Shown: in pieces, positions 54,452 to 63,841 of the stretch
How the letters are laid out: each line of letters starts with the position of its first letter
How positions within the stretch are numbered: the first letter of the stretch is position 1
Source of the DNA: Oryzicola mucosus
Lineage (GTDB): Bacteria; Pseudomonadota; Alphaproteobacteria; Rhizobiales; Rhizobiaceae
Reading direction: 5' to 3'
NCBI RefSeq assembly: GCF_014534685.1
Contig: NZ_JACVVX010000001.1
Location: 698,501 to 762,500, forward strand
Length of the DNA: 64,000 bases
Notes under the pieces: generated by a model
Database searches by the model: none
What the model was told of the DNA's origin: nothing
Seen by the model: the letters and a program-made list of their open reading frames with translations, nothing else
Translations under genes and position numbers: made by a program

Positions 54452-54613
54452 CCCCCTCATCCGGCCCTTCGGGCCACCACCCGGGGTCGAGCCACTGGTC
54501 TCGACCCGTCCTTCGGACCCTCGCTGGGGAGAAGAGACTGGCGCCGGCGTTCATCGCTTTCCTCTCCCCTCGGGGAAAGGGTGGCCGAGCGAAGCGCAGG
54601 CCGGGTGAGGGGG
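54452..54613. repeat. RIME-like intergenic palindromic element
   Basis: CCCCCTCATCCGGCC (54452-54466) and GGCCGGGTGAGGGGG (54599-54613) are inverted with one mismatch and enclose about 132 nt with further internal palindromes (for example GGCCCTTCGGGCC and CCCCTCGGGG). This matches the look of Rhizobium-specific intergenic mosaic elements. It fills the accD-folC gap and ends just before folC. Confidence 0.75.
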
Positions 54614-54641
54614 TAGGAAAACCGATCCGGAAAGTTGCTCA

Positions 54642-55973
54642 ATGACTGTGCTCGCCGCGGACCGCGAAATCGAGCGCCTCATGGCGCTGCACCCGAAGGG
54701 TTTCGACCTGTCGCTCGACCGTGTCTCGCGCCTGCTCGACCGGTTGGGCAACCCGCAGGACAAACTGCCGCCGGCGATCCACATTGCCGGCACCAACGGA
54801 AAGGGGTCGGCGGCCGCGTTTTCGCGCGCGCTGCTCGAGGCGGAAGGATACCGCGTCCACGTCCACACCTCGCCGCATCTCGTCAACTGGCATGAGCGCT
54901 ACCGGCTGGGCGCAAAAGGCGGCGGCCGGCTGGTCGGGGACGACGTGCTGGCCGACGCCATCCGCCGCGTCGCCGATGCCAATGGCGGCGAAACCATCAC
55001 CGTCTTCGAAATTCTCACCGCCGTCGGCTTCCTGCTGTTTGCAGAACACCCCGCCGATGCCGCCATCATCGAAGTCGGGCTCGGCGGCCGTTTCGACGCC
55101 ACCAATGTCATCAAAGAGCCCGCCGTTTCGCTGATCATGCCGGTGTCGCTGGATCACGAAGCCTATCTCGGCGACCGCGTCGAGCTGATCGCGGCGGAGA
55201 AGGCCGGCATCGTCAAACGCGGCTGCCCGGTGGTGATCGGCGCGCAGGAGACCGAGGCAGCCCAACAGGTGCTGATCGACACCGCCGAGCGGCTTGGCTG
55301 CCCGGTGGCTGTCTACGGGCAGGATTTCCTCGCCTATGAGGAAAACGGCCGTATGATCTACCAGGACGAGACCGGCCTGCTCGACATCTCGCCGCCCCGC
55401 CTTGCCGGACGCCACCAGCTTGCCAATGCGGCCGCAGCCATCGCCGCCGTGCGTGCCGCCGGCTTCGAGATCGGCCAGCGCGCCGCCGACCACGCGATGA
55501 CGCATGTCGAATGGCCGGGCCGGATGCAGAAGCTGCCGCAGGGCAAGCTTGCAGAGCTGGCGCCGAAAGGCGCCGAGATCTGGATCGACGGTGGCCACAA
55601 TCCCGGCGCCGGCGTCGTGGTGGCCGAAGCGCTGGCCGAGCGCGAGGAAAAATTCGCACGGCCGCTGTTCCTGATCGCCGGCATGATCAGCACCAAGGAC
55701 CAGACCGGCTATTTCCGCGCCTTCGAAGGCATGGCAAGGCATGTCTACACCGTGCCAGTCCATATGAGCGACGCCGGCGTGCCCAATGCCGAACTTGCCG
55801 TGCGCGCTGCGCAGGCCGGTCTTTCGGCCGAGCCGATCAGCTCGGTGGCCAATGCCCTGATGCTTCTGCGCGATAGCTGGGACGAGGAAGAGACCCCGCC
55901 CCGCATCCTGATCGGCGGCTCGCTCTACCTCGTCGGCGAGGTTTTGGCCGAGAACGGCACCCCGCCGGTGTGA
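54642..55973 (+). CDS. folC: Bifunctional folylpolyglutamate/dihydrofolate synthase
   Basis: A 443-residue Mur-ligase-like enzyme that adds glutamate to dihydropteroate and folates. The ATP loop is HIAGTNGKGSAAAFSRALLE, with HTSPHLVNWHERYRL, FEILTAVGFLLFAEHPADAA, EVGLGGRFDATNV and WIDGGHNPGAGVVVAEAL. The RIME-like element is immediately upstream, so its leader may carry repeat sequence. Confidence 0.94.
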   Translation: MTVLAADREIERLMALHPKGFDLSLDRVSRLLDRLGNPQDKLPPAIHIAGTNGKGSAAAFSRALLEAEGYRVHVHTSPHLVNWHERYRLGAKGGGRLVGDDVLADAIRRVADANGGETITVFEILTAVGFLLFAEHPADAAIIEVGLGGRFDATNVIKEPAVSLIMPVSLDHEAYLGDRVELIAAEKAGIVKRGCPVVIGAQETEAAQQVLIDTAERLGCPVAVYGQDFLAYEENGRMIYQDETGLLDISPPRLAGRHQLANAAAAIAAVRAAGFEIGQRAADHAMTHVEWPGRMQKLPQGKLAELAPKGAEIWIDGGHNPGAGVVVAEALAEREEKFARPLFLIAGMISTKDQTGYFRAFEGMARHVYTVPVHMSDAGVPNAELAVRAAQAGLSAEPISSVANALMLLRDSWDEEETPPRILIGGSLYLVGEVLAENGTPPV

Positions 55974-55982
55974 TCAACAAAA

Positions 55983-56003
55983 AGCCCGGCGCAAGGCCGG
56001 GCT
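55983..56003 (-). terminator. Intrinsic terminator of trxA (possibly shared with folC)
   Basis: An 8-bp stem AGCCCGGC/GCCGGGCT with a five-base loop. On the minus strand it is followed by a T-run (CTTTTTG), 25 nt after the trxA stop. On the plus side, after folC, the U-tract is weak. Confidence 0.8.
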
Positions 56004-56028
56004 CGTTGGTCGTCCGTGAAGCTCGGGA

Positions 56029-56352
56029 TTAGGCGACGTTGCCGTTGATCCAGTGCGACAGAGCCGTCTTGGGCAGCGCGCCAACCTTGATGTCAGCGAC
56101 TTCGCCGCCCTTGAAGATCATCAGCGTGGGAATCGAGCGGACGCCGAACTGAGCGGCGATCTCGGGATTCTCGTCGATATTGACCTTGGTAATCTTCACC
56201 TTGCCGGCGAGTTCGCCGGAAATCTCTTCAAGCGCCGGCGCGATCATCTTGCAGGGGCCGCACCATTCCGCCCAGAAATCGACGACCACCGGCTCTTTTG
56301 CGTCGAGCACGTCGGTCTGGAAGTTGTTCTTGTCGATCTTAACGGTGGCCAT
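56029..56352 (-). CDS. trxA: Thioredoxin 1
   Basis: A 107-residue thioredoxin with the active site [16 protein letters not shown] in a normal position and the cis-Pro in [12 protein letters not shown]. It reduces protein disulfides and is the likely donor for the CysH reductase encoded in this window. The ATG at 56352 is used, giving the standard length; the longer frame is not conserved. It follows addA on the same strand with an 84-nt gap. Confidence 0.96.
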   Translation of the reverse strand: MATVKIDKNNFQTDVLDAKEPVVVDFWAEWCGPCKMIAPALEEISGELAGKVKITKVNIDENPEIAAQFGVRSIPTLMIFKGGEVADIKVGALPKTALSHWINGNVA

Positions 56353-56436
56353 GGGAAAATGCCTTTCAGATGAGCGGGATTCGGTGTCGCACCCATATCT
56401 GGTGCCAAAGCCGCCGCAGTTCAAGCGACAGTTTTG

Positions 56437-59400
56437 TCACGCATCGGTTACCCGGGCAAGCGCGGCATCCAACTCCGGCGCAGGCACGCGAATCAGGCGC
56501 GGCGCCTCGGTGAAAAGAAGTGCCGCCGCAATCGTTTTTCCGGGATAGAGCGGCTGGAGCAGTGCGCGATACAACGCAAGCTGGACGATATAGCCCTGCG
56601 GCACTTCGGTCGGCGCTGCCGGCGGCGGCCGGTTGGTCTTGTAGTCTACGATCAGGACTTCGCTGTCGGTCACCGCAAGCCGGTCGATCTTGCCTGACAC
56701 GGTGCGCGGTTTGCCGCGCACGTCGATCATTCCCATGACAGCGACTTCGGCACGCGAGCCGGGCGCGAAGATCGGCGCGAACGCGTCGTCGTCGAGCACG
56801 CTCAGCACCGAGGCGAGAGCCGCATTGCGCTCGGCGTCCGGCCAGTCGACCCCCACCCGCGCCAGATAACGCCCGGCTGCGTCCTCGCGTGCCTCCAATG
56901 GCATTGTGGGCAGGACCTGCAGCATCTTGTGCAGGGCCGAGCCGCGCGCGATGGCAAAGCCGGGCGCGGAACCGTCCAGCACCGGCGACTTGCCGGACAC
57001 GGTCGGCTGGGCGGTCTCCTCGATCAGCACCGAAGCACCTGAAGGCGACAGCGGACGCGGCAGTTCTTCATAGGGAGGCGGGGCTTCAAGCAGTTCGGCG
57101 GGTATGACGACGGGGACGGCGTCACGCGCCTTCGGCTCATCTGCTTCCTGCGCGGCGACAATGCGCTGTTCGGTGACGCGGAAACGATGCACGGTCACCT
57201 CCGGCTTGGCGGGATGCGGCCGCGTCTCGGTTTCGGCAGACGCGGCGATGGCGCGCGTCACCACCGAATGCCACGTCGTCGGCTTGGGGTCGCGCTTGCC
57301 GTGATAGCCGCAGACGATCAGCCGATCCTCGGCACGCGTCATGCCGACATAGAGCAGCCGGCGGTATTCGTCGTCGGCCAGATCCTTCGCCACCGCCTCC
57401 GCACCACGCGAAAAGCTGTTGGCGACATCGCTGCCGGCGCGCCAAAGATAACCCTTGCCACGCCAATGGCCGTTTTCGGGCTGGAAGGCCATCAGCCTTG
57501 GCAGATGCTGTGTGCTGAAGGGCTCAGAGCCGCTGTCGACCAGAAACACCACCGGCGCCTCGAGCCCCTTGGCGGCGTGCACGGTCATGATGCGCACCTC
57601 GTTGCGCGTCTGGTCCATCTCGCGCTTGATCTCGGGGCCGGCACTTTCCAGCGTCGACAAGAACGCTTCCAGGCCGGGCAGGCCGGTACGCTCCTCGGCC
57701 AGGCAGAAAGACAGAAACTCGTCGAGGATGTCGCCGGCTTCCTGGCCGAGCCGTGCGATCATTTTCCTCCGCACCCCTGGCCGTTCCGGGCCGCCGGCCA
57801 GAACGCCTGAATAGAACTCGAACACAGGCCGGAACGCAGCCTGGTTGGCCCAGTCCTCCAACTGCTCGACGACCGCCCCGATCCGCGCGTCCGAACCGGC
57901 TTGCCGACGCATCGACTGGATCAGCGAGCGCCCTGCCGGCCGTCCATAAGAGAGTTCATAAAGCGCATCCTCGGAAAGGTCGAAGACCGGGCTGCGCAGA
58001 AGGGCGGCGAGCGACAGGTCGTCCTCAGGCTGCAGCAGGAAGCGGCCAAGCGCGATCAGGTCCTTGACGGCGATATGTCCCGGCAGGCTGAGCCGGTCGG
58101 CGCCCGAAACCGGAATGTCGCGGCGTTTGAGCTCGCGCGACAGCGCATGCACGAAGCGGTCGCGCTTGCGCACCAGCACCATGGCGTCGCCGGCGCGCAG
58201 GCGCCGGTTCTGACCTTCGATCATCTCGCCATCGAGTAGCCAGCGCTGCACGGTGGCGGCGACCTGCTCGGCCACCCGCACGGCAGGCCCGTGTACATGG
58301 TCGATCGGCTTGCTCCAATCGTCCGGCTCCTCGGCCTTATCCTCGCCTACCGAGGGCCAGACCTCGACATAGCCGGGATCGCCTGCCCGCACCGCGCGAT
58401 GGGTGGGCGGATGCGGCGAACGGCTGACGCCGCGACGGACTTCCGGCGGCTCGAACACGCGGTCGACCGCCGTCAAAACATCGTTGGTCGAGCGGAACGA
58501 CCAGGTCAGTTCGACATCCTCGAAGCTGCGCTCGGCCTGCTTCACACGTTGGGAGAAGGCCATGCGGCTCTGGTCGAAGGATTCGGGCGCCGCGCCCTGG
58601 AAGGAATAAATCGACTGCTTCTCGTCGCCCACGGCAAAGATGGTGCGCAGGACGTTTTCGCGCGCGCCCGCGCCGACGAAGAACTCTTCCGCGATCAGCC
58701 GCACCACATTCCATTGGTCGGGGCTGGTGTCCTGCGCCTCATCGAGCAGGATGTGGTCGATGCCCTTGTCGAGCTTGTACTGCACCCAAGGGCCGGCATC
58801 GGGCCGCGCCAGAAGATTGACCGTGCGGGTGATGAGGTCGTTGAAATCGAGGAAACCGCGCCCGGTCTTCAGCCGCTCGTAGCGCGCGATCAGCCAGTCG
58901 GCGAGCGTCAGCGCCGCGCGCGACGCCTCCAGCATACGGAACAGCGCCAGACGGTCGGATGCCGTGCGGATTGCTTCAGCTGCTTCCAGGTATCTGTCCG
59001 GCAGATCCGGCATGCGGGCCAGAAGCGCCTTCTTGAACAGCCAGCCCGGCGAATAGGCCTCGCCTTCGGACTTGAGGAATGCCGCGGCAAGGCCTTCCAG
59101 CCGCTTCAGGGGGTCAGCCTCGCGATAGGCCGGAATGCCGCTGGGCAGAATGCATTTCAGCACATTGCCGGCATCCGCCTGCTCGGCGGCCGCGACGAAG
59201 GCGCTGAAAAAGCCGGGATCGAAGCCCGGCACCGGCCAGACGGAGGCAGCGATGGCCTCGGCGGTTTCGCTCGGCGCGAAGCCGAATTCCTGAAACAGGG
59301 CGGCAAAGGGCATTTCATCGTTGCCGACCGCGTCGATGAAGGGACGCAGGCCGTCGCGCTTGTAGAGAATTTCGGCCAAAAGCGCATCGAGCCCGGCCTC

Positions 59401-59973
59401 GCCGCCGCGCTCCAGCACGAAGGCGAAGGCCTCGGCGAGTTCGGGATTGTCGGAGGCCGCGGCACCGGTAATCATGTCGCGCCGCGCCGCCGCGAACAAC
59501 GCCGCCTCCATCTGCGGGTCGAGCATTTCGAAATGGGCCGCGATGTTGGCTTCCAGCGGAAACTGGTGCAGCACGGATTCGCAGAAGGCGTGAATGGTCT
59601 GGATTTTCAATCCGCCCGGCGTTTCCAGCGCCTCGGCAAACAGCCGCCGAGCCCGCCGCAGCGTGCCGGCATCCGGCTGCCTGCCGTCCAGCGCCTGCAC
59701 CTTGGGCGCCAGCTCTTCGTCGGACAGCATGGTCCATTCCGACAGGCGGGCGAAAACACGGTTGGACATGTTGGCGGCTGCCGCCCGCGTATAGGTCAGG
59801 CACAAAATCTTCGATGGATCGACGCCGCGCAGCAGAAGCCGCATGACGCGCTCGGACAGGACATGCGTTTTGCCCGAGCCGGCATTGGCCGATACCCAGA
59901 CCGAATGGACGGGATCGGAGGCAAGCGCCTGCAGCTTCACCGTGTTTTCGGGAACGACGAAGGACTTCTTCAT
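56437..59973 (-). CDS. addA: Double-strand break repair helicase AddA
   Basis: A 1178-residue UvrD-like helicase-nuclease. Walker A is SANAGSGKTHVL (about residues 28-39), motif Ia LTYTRAAAANM, motif II ILLDEAQDTSPDQW, motif III VGDEKQSIYSFQGA and motif V IMTVHAAKGLEAP. A C-terminal RecB-type nuclease (about 1090-1115) has GKIDRLAV and VLIVDYKTNRPP. It acts with AddB to resect DNA ends for RecA. The ATG at 59973 overlaps the addB stop (ATGA). Confidence 0.95.
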   Translation of the reverse strand: MKKSFVVPENTVKLQALASDPVHSVWVSANAGSGKTHVLSERVMRLLLRGVDPSKILCLTYTRAAAANMSNRVFARLSEWTMLSDEELAPKVQALDGRQPDAGTLRRARRLFAEALETPGGLKIQTIHAFCESVLHQFPLEANIAAHFEMLDPQMEAALFAAARRDMITGAAASDNPELAEAFAFVLERGGEAGLDALLAEILYKRDGLRPFIDAVGNDEMPFAALFQEFGFAPSETAEAIAASVWPVPGFDPGFFSAFVAAAEQADAGNVLKCILPSGIPAYREADPLKRLEGLAAAFLKSEGEAYSPGWLFKKALLARMPDLPDRYLEAAEAIRTASDRLALFRMLEASRAALTLADWLIARYERLKTGRGFLDFNDLITRTVNLLARPDAGPWVQYKLDKGIDHILLDEAQDTSPDQWNVVRLIAEEFFVGAGARENVLRTIFAVGDEKQSIYSFQGAAPESFDQSRMAFSQRVKQAERSFEDVELTWSFRSTNDVLTAVDRVFEPPEVRRGVSRSPHPPTHRAVRAGDPGYVEVWPSVGEDKAEEPDDWSKPIDHVHGPAVRVAEQVAATVQRWLLDGEMIEGQNRRLRAGDAMVLVRKRDRFVHALSRELKRRDIPVSGADRLSLPGHIAVKDLIALGRFLLQPEDDLSLAALLRSPVFDLSEDALYELSYGRPAGRSLIQSMRRQAGSDARIGAVVEQLEDWANQAAFRPVFEFYSGVLAGGPERPGVRRKMIARLGQEAGDILDEFLSFCLAEERTGLPGLEAFLSTLESAGPEIKREMDQTRNEVRIMTVHAAKGLEAPVVFLVDSGSEPFSTQHLPRLMAFQPENGHWRGKGYLWRAGSDVANSFSRGAEAVAKDLADDEYRRLLYVGMTRAEDRLIVCGYHGKRDPKPTTWHSVVTRAIAASAETETRPHPAKPEVTVHRFRVTEQRIVAAQEADEPKARDAVPVVIPAELLEAPPPYEELPRPLSPSGASVLIEETAQPTVSGKSPVLDGSAPGFAIARGSALHKMLQVLPTMPLEAREDAAGRYLARVGVDWPDAERNAALASVLSVLDDDAFAPIFAPGSRAEVAVMGMIDVRGKPRTVSGKIDRLAVTDSEVLIVDYKTNRPPPAAPTEVPQGYIVQLALYRALLQPLYPGKTIAAALLFTEAPRLIRVPAPELDAALARVTDA

Positions 59974-62900
59974 TCCTCGCCTCCCCCATCGCCGGCATCG
60001 CCGCCCGCCGACCATTCCAGCACGCGGGCGAGATGGTCGTAGTCTCCGTCCGTTTCGCCTTCGCGGAAGGGCAGTGCGCGGGAGAGATAGCCGCTCTCGG
60101 GATCGTGGTAATGGATCAGCAGCGCCTCCAGCCGCGCCCAGGCCTCCTCGGCCAGTTCGATGCCGGATTTCACCTTGCGGTCATATTCGAGGATCGATTC
60201 CTCGAACACCTTGCCGTTCGGCCTCAGCCGCACGAAGGCCAGCTTGGATGGCTCCCGCGCGCCCAGCTCCCGGAAGGCGCCGCGCCGCAGAAGGGCAGCT
60301 TCCAGCGCGAGCTGTGGCGACAAAAGCGTATGCGCCTGCGCCTTGGACGGCGAAGAGCCGGTCTTGTAGTCGAGAATATCGGCCATGCCTCCGGCGAGCA
60401 GGTCGATGCGGTCGGCGCGGCCCGACAGCGTGGCTCCCGATGCGCCGACTTCGATTGCATGGGCGCGTTCCTCCGCATGGCGGCGCGCCACATCGGGCGC
60501 GCGCTCGCGTTCCCAGCGCACGATGTCGTCGGCGAGCCGTGCAAAACGCGGCCACCACACAGCATCGATTTCCGGCGGCAAGGCAGCCTTGTCGAAACTG
60601 GCGCGGCCGGCAGCCAAGAGCATGTCCAGTGCCTCCGGGCGACGGGGATCGCCGATGGTGGCGGAAAACAGGTGCAGAATATCGTGGAACAGCGTGCCGC
60701 GCTCGGCAGCGCCGGGATCGCGCACAAGCGGATCGATCGGCATCAGGCCGAGGATGCGCTTGGCATAAACGGCATAGGGATCGCGCCGCAGCGTCTCGAC
60801 CTCGGTGACGGAAAACCGCGTCGGGCGCGCTGCGACCGGCGGCCTGGGGTTGGGACGAAGCGCGAAATCCTGCTTTTGCCCGGCATCCAGCGCGCGCGCC
60901 CAGTGCAGCAGCGTTTCGCCGCGCTGCTTCATCTCGGCGGCTGCCTGCTTGCCGGCGAAAGTTGTCAGCCGCTGCAGCCAGCGCGAGGGCACGGCGGGCG
61001 CATCGCCGGCGCGGGCGGAGCGCGTCAGCACCACCTGCGGCGCGCCCATCGCGGTCTGGAAGTCATGCGCGGCAAGGCCAATGCGGCGCTCCGGCGGTTC
61101 GAGATCAATGCCGCCCTTCATCATGCGGGACATGAAGCGGTCGCTCTCAGCCTTGCGCGGCCAACCGCCCTCGTTCAAGCCTCCCAGAACCAGTGTGTCG
61201 ACGCTCTGCAAGCGCGCTTCCAGCGCGCCCCAGATGGAGATGTTGCGGTCGCCGCCACGCGCCGGCTTCACCGCTTCGGGCGCAATCAGCGCATCCGCGA
61301 CATCGGGCCATTCCTCCGCCGACAGGTCGAACCGCGCCGAGGTGCCGACCAGCCCGCGCAGGATATCGGCGAGTTTCTGGCCGGCATCCCCGTCATAAAG
61401 CGCGTCGAGCCCGCCATCGGCGCTTCGGCCAAGAGCTTCGAACGCCGTCACGGAGAGGGCGACGATCTCTGCGATCTCGATCCCTGTCTGTCCGCGCAGC
61501 GCCGCAAGCGGCGCGGTCGCCGCCTCCAGCCCGGCGCAGACGGCGCGCGCTTCCTCCAGCCGGCGCGCACCGAGCCTGTCGAGCCAGAAAGGTTTGCGGG
61601 GGTTCTCGGCCAGCTTCGCCAGCCGCTCCTCGAAGGCCTGCGAGAGGCTGCCGATATCTGGCCGGCCGACGCCACCGCGCAGAACGACGAGTTCGATGGT
61701 TTCGGCGGCATGGCGCACCGCGCCCCGCTCCAAAGACAGGCCGAGCAGCGGATGCTTGAGCAGCGACAGCAGCGCCACCGGGTCGCCGGGCCTGAGGGCC
61801 GCGGAGAGCATGAGCCTGAGCAGCGTGGCGGGCGCGGTGTTGGACAGCGGCACGCCGCCCGAATCATCGGCCTGGATGCCAAAGCGCCCGAGTTCGGCTG
61901 CGACGCGGCGGGCGAGGTTGCGGTCGGTGGTTACGAGAGCCGCTGTGTGGCCCTCGACCTGGATGGCGCGGCGCAAGGCCAGTGCGATGGCCGCCGCCTC
62001 GTCGCGCTCGTTGGCGGCCTCGACCAGCGACACCTCGGCGAGTCCGGCGGCGACCTCCTGGTCGGACAGCGTTCCGCGCGTTTCCGACCAGTCGTCGGTG
62101 GTTTCCGCGGGGCGCAGCGCCTCCGCCACCAGGCGCGCGCGCAAGGCGCGTTCGGGTGCGGCCGTGGCCAGATCCTCGACATCGCCGGGCAATACGCCGA
62201 TGGTGCGGATCAGCTTGGCAAGACCGTATTGCGGGTGGCCGAGAATGGCGGGCCGCGCATCCGCCGCACTGATCGCGGCAAAGGACCGCGCATCGAGCGA
62301 ACGATCCAGCCCCGGCAGCACCACCGCTCCCTTCGGAAGCCTTGCTATCGCCGACAGCAGACGTGCGGTCGCTGGAATCGAGCCGGTCGAGCCGGCGGCG
62401 ATCACCGGACCGGGAGGCGGATTGGCAAGAAGCCGCTTCGCTTCGAAATCCATCATCGCGTTGCGATGCGCGGCGGGGTTGGACAGTCCCCGCTCCTTCA
62501 GCACTTCCGGCCAATGGGTGGTGACGATGGTGAGGAAATCCAGCGTGACCTGCCACCAGCCCGACAGATCGCCGGTGACCAGTCCGGCGAGCTTGGTCCA
62601 GTCCGAGCCCTCGGTTTCGATCTCGTCCATCAGCGCGGCAAGGTCGCGCGACAGCCAGATCGCGTCCGAGGACGATGCCGGAACGACGATCTCCTCGGCG
62701 AATTTCTGCGCGACATGGGCTGGCAGCCGGCGCTTCCAGGCTCGAACCAGCGGCGCCAGCATCAGAAGCCGGTCGGCGGACGGAACCGGCGGATCGAGCG
62801 CGAGCGTGCTTTCGCTCGCTTCGTCGAAGGCTGCCGAATCCTCGTCGAACTCGCCGAGCGGGCGGATCACCGGGAGCACGGCCGAACGGCGCCCCAGCTG

Positions 62901-63098
62901 TTCCATGATGACGGTGCGCAGGGCGCGGGCGGCGCGACGCGTCGGCACGTAGATGGTAACGTCCGCCAACGCGAGCGGATCGTCGTCGAGCTTGAAACCG
63001 GGGACCAGCCTGCCCTCTGCAAGCGCCTGCGCCAGCGTCGGCAGGAAGGCGCAGCCGGGCGGGATCGACCAGACGCGCGGGATCTGGCTTTCCGTCAT
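59970..63098 (-). CDS. addB: Double-strand break repair protein AddB (alphaproteobacterial type)
   Basis: A 1042-residue partner of AddA. The N-terminus (WSIPPGCAFLPTLAQAL) begins the helicase-like region. The C-terminal PDDEXK nuclease has the conserved RGTLFHDILHLFS and LSGRADRIDLL, then ADILDYKTGSSPSKAQAHTL (about residue 910). Only two cysteines were noticed, so the four-Cys iron-sulfur cluster of B. subtilis AddB is absent, as in other alphaproteobacterial AddB proteins. The start at 63098 is coupled to the nucleotidyltransferase upstream and to addA downstream by four-base overlaps. Confidence 0.93.
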   Translation of the reverse strand: MTESQIPRVWSIPPGCAFLPTLAQALAEGRLVPGFKLDDDPLALADVTIYVPTRRAARALRTVIMEQLGRRSAVLPVIRPLGEFDEDSAAFDEASESTLALDPPVPSADRLLMLAPLVRAWKRRLPAHVAQKFAEEIVVPASSSDAIWLSRDLAALMDEIETEGSDWTKLAGLVTGDLSGWWQVTLDFLTIVTTHWPEVLKERGLSNPAAHRNAMMDFEAKRLLANPPPGPVIAAGSTGSIPATARLLSAIARLPKGAVVLPGLDRSLDARSFAAISAADARPAILGHPQYGLAKLIRTIGVLPGDVEDLATAAPERALRARLVAEALRPAETTDDWSETRGTLSDQEVAAGLAEVSLVEAANERDEAAAIALALRRAIQVEGHTAALVTTDRNLARRVAAELGRFGIQADDSGGVPLSNTAPATLLRLMLSAALRPGDPVALLSLLKHPLLGLSLERGAVRHAAETIELVVLRGGVGRPDIGSLSQAFEERLAKLAENPRKPFWLDRLGARRLEEARAVCAGLEAATAPLAALRGQTGIEIAEIVALSVTAFEALGRSADGGLDALYDGDAGQKLADILRGLVGTSARFDLSAEEWPDVADALIAPEAVKPARGGDRNISIWGALEARLQSVDTLVLGGLNEGGWPRKAESDRFMSRMMKGGIDLEPPERRIGLAAHDFQTAMGAPQVVLTRSARAGDAPAVPSRWLQRLTTFAGKQAAAEMKQRGETLLHWARALDAGQKQDFALRPNPRPPVAARPTRFSVTEVETLRRDPYAVYAKRILGLMPIDPLVRDPGAAERGTLFHDILHLFSATIGDPRRPEALDMLLAAGRASFDKAALPPEIDAVWWPRFARLADDIVRWERERAPDVARRHAEERAHAIEVGASGATLSGRADRIDLLAGGMADILDYKTGSSPSKAQAHTLLSPQLALEAALLRRGAFRELGAREPSKLAFVRLRPNGKVFEESILEYDRKVKSGIELAEEAWARLEALLIHYHDPESGYLSRALPFREGETDGDYDHLARVLEWSAGGDAGDGGGEE

Positions 63099-63841
63099 AC
63101 GCCCTGCGCCAGCGCCTTTTCCACCGCGGCCTCGGCGGCGGGGATGGCATCGGGCGTTCCGACCGTGATCCAACGGCCGTTCATGGCCATGCCATGCAGC
63201 CGCCCGGCGGCGATGGCGGTGTCGAAATAGCGGTTGAGCGAATGCGGCTCGATCGCGGCGTCCTTGAACAAGGCGGGATTGACGATGGCAGCGCCGGCAT
63301 AGATCAGCCCGTCCTGGCTTCCCGCCGCGCGGCGCAGGCGTCCGTCGGCATCGACCAGAAAGTCGGTGCCGCCGCTGTGGCCTGTCGCGGAGTCGAGATC
63401 TGCCAGCATCAGCAGAATATCCATGCTGCCTGCATCCCATGCAAGAGCCAGCCGCCGCAGATTGGATTCTTCGGCATCGATCCAGAAGGTGTCGGCGTTG
63501 AGGATGTAGAACGGCTCCCCGCCAAGCTGCGGCAGCGCCTTGACGATGCCGCCAGCGGAATCGAGCAGACCGCCGCTCTCGTCGGAGATGTCGATGCGCG
63601 GCACAGCACGACTGCCCAGATGGGCGACGATCTGGTCCGGCAGATAATGCACGTTGACCACGGCTTTCGTCACACCCGCTTCGGCAAGGCTGTCCAGACC
63701 CCAGTCGAGCAGCGTCTTTCCGGCGATCCGCACCAGCGGTTTCGGAATCGTGTCGGTGATCGGGCGCATGCGCTTGCCGAGTCCGGCGGCGAGGACCATC
63801 GCGGTGCTTGGCGCCTTGTTCGATGGAGCGGTCGTGCTCAT
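63095..63841 (-). CDS. Nucleotidyltransferase, MurU-like (N-acetylmuramate 1-phosphate uridylyltransferase)
   Basis: A 248-residue sugar-nucleotide transferase. The pyrophosphorylase signature is MVLAAGLGKRMRPITDTIPKPL, with ILNADTFWID (metal-binding Asp) and GLIYAGAAIVNPALF. In alphaproteobacteria genes at this position, after an AmgK-like kinase and before addB, encode MurU, which makes UDP-MurNAc in cell-wall recycling. Mannose-1-phosphate guanylyltransferase is the alternative label. It overlaps both neighbours by ATGA. Confidence 0.82.
   Translation of the reverse strand: MSTTAPSNKAPSTAMVLAAGLGKRMRPITDTIPKPLVRIAGKTLLDWGLDSLAEAGVTKAVVNVHYLPDQIVAHLGSRAVPRIDISDESGGLLDSAGGIVKALPQLGGEPFYILNADTFWIDAEESNLRRLALAWDAGSMDILLMLADLDSATGHSGGTDFLVDADGRLRRAAGSQDGLIYAGAAIVNPALFKDAAIEPHSLNRYFDTAIAAGRLHGMAMNGRWITVGTPDAIPAAEAAVEKALAQGV

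Noticed and set aside
60033-63230. Open frame of 1065 codons on the plus strand opposite addB
   Set aside because: GC-rich antisense shadow. The minus frame shows AddB motifs and coupled starts; the plus frame is Arg/Gly/Gln-rich with no family features.
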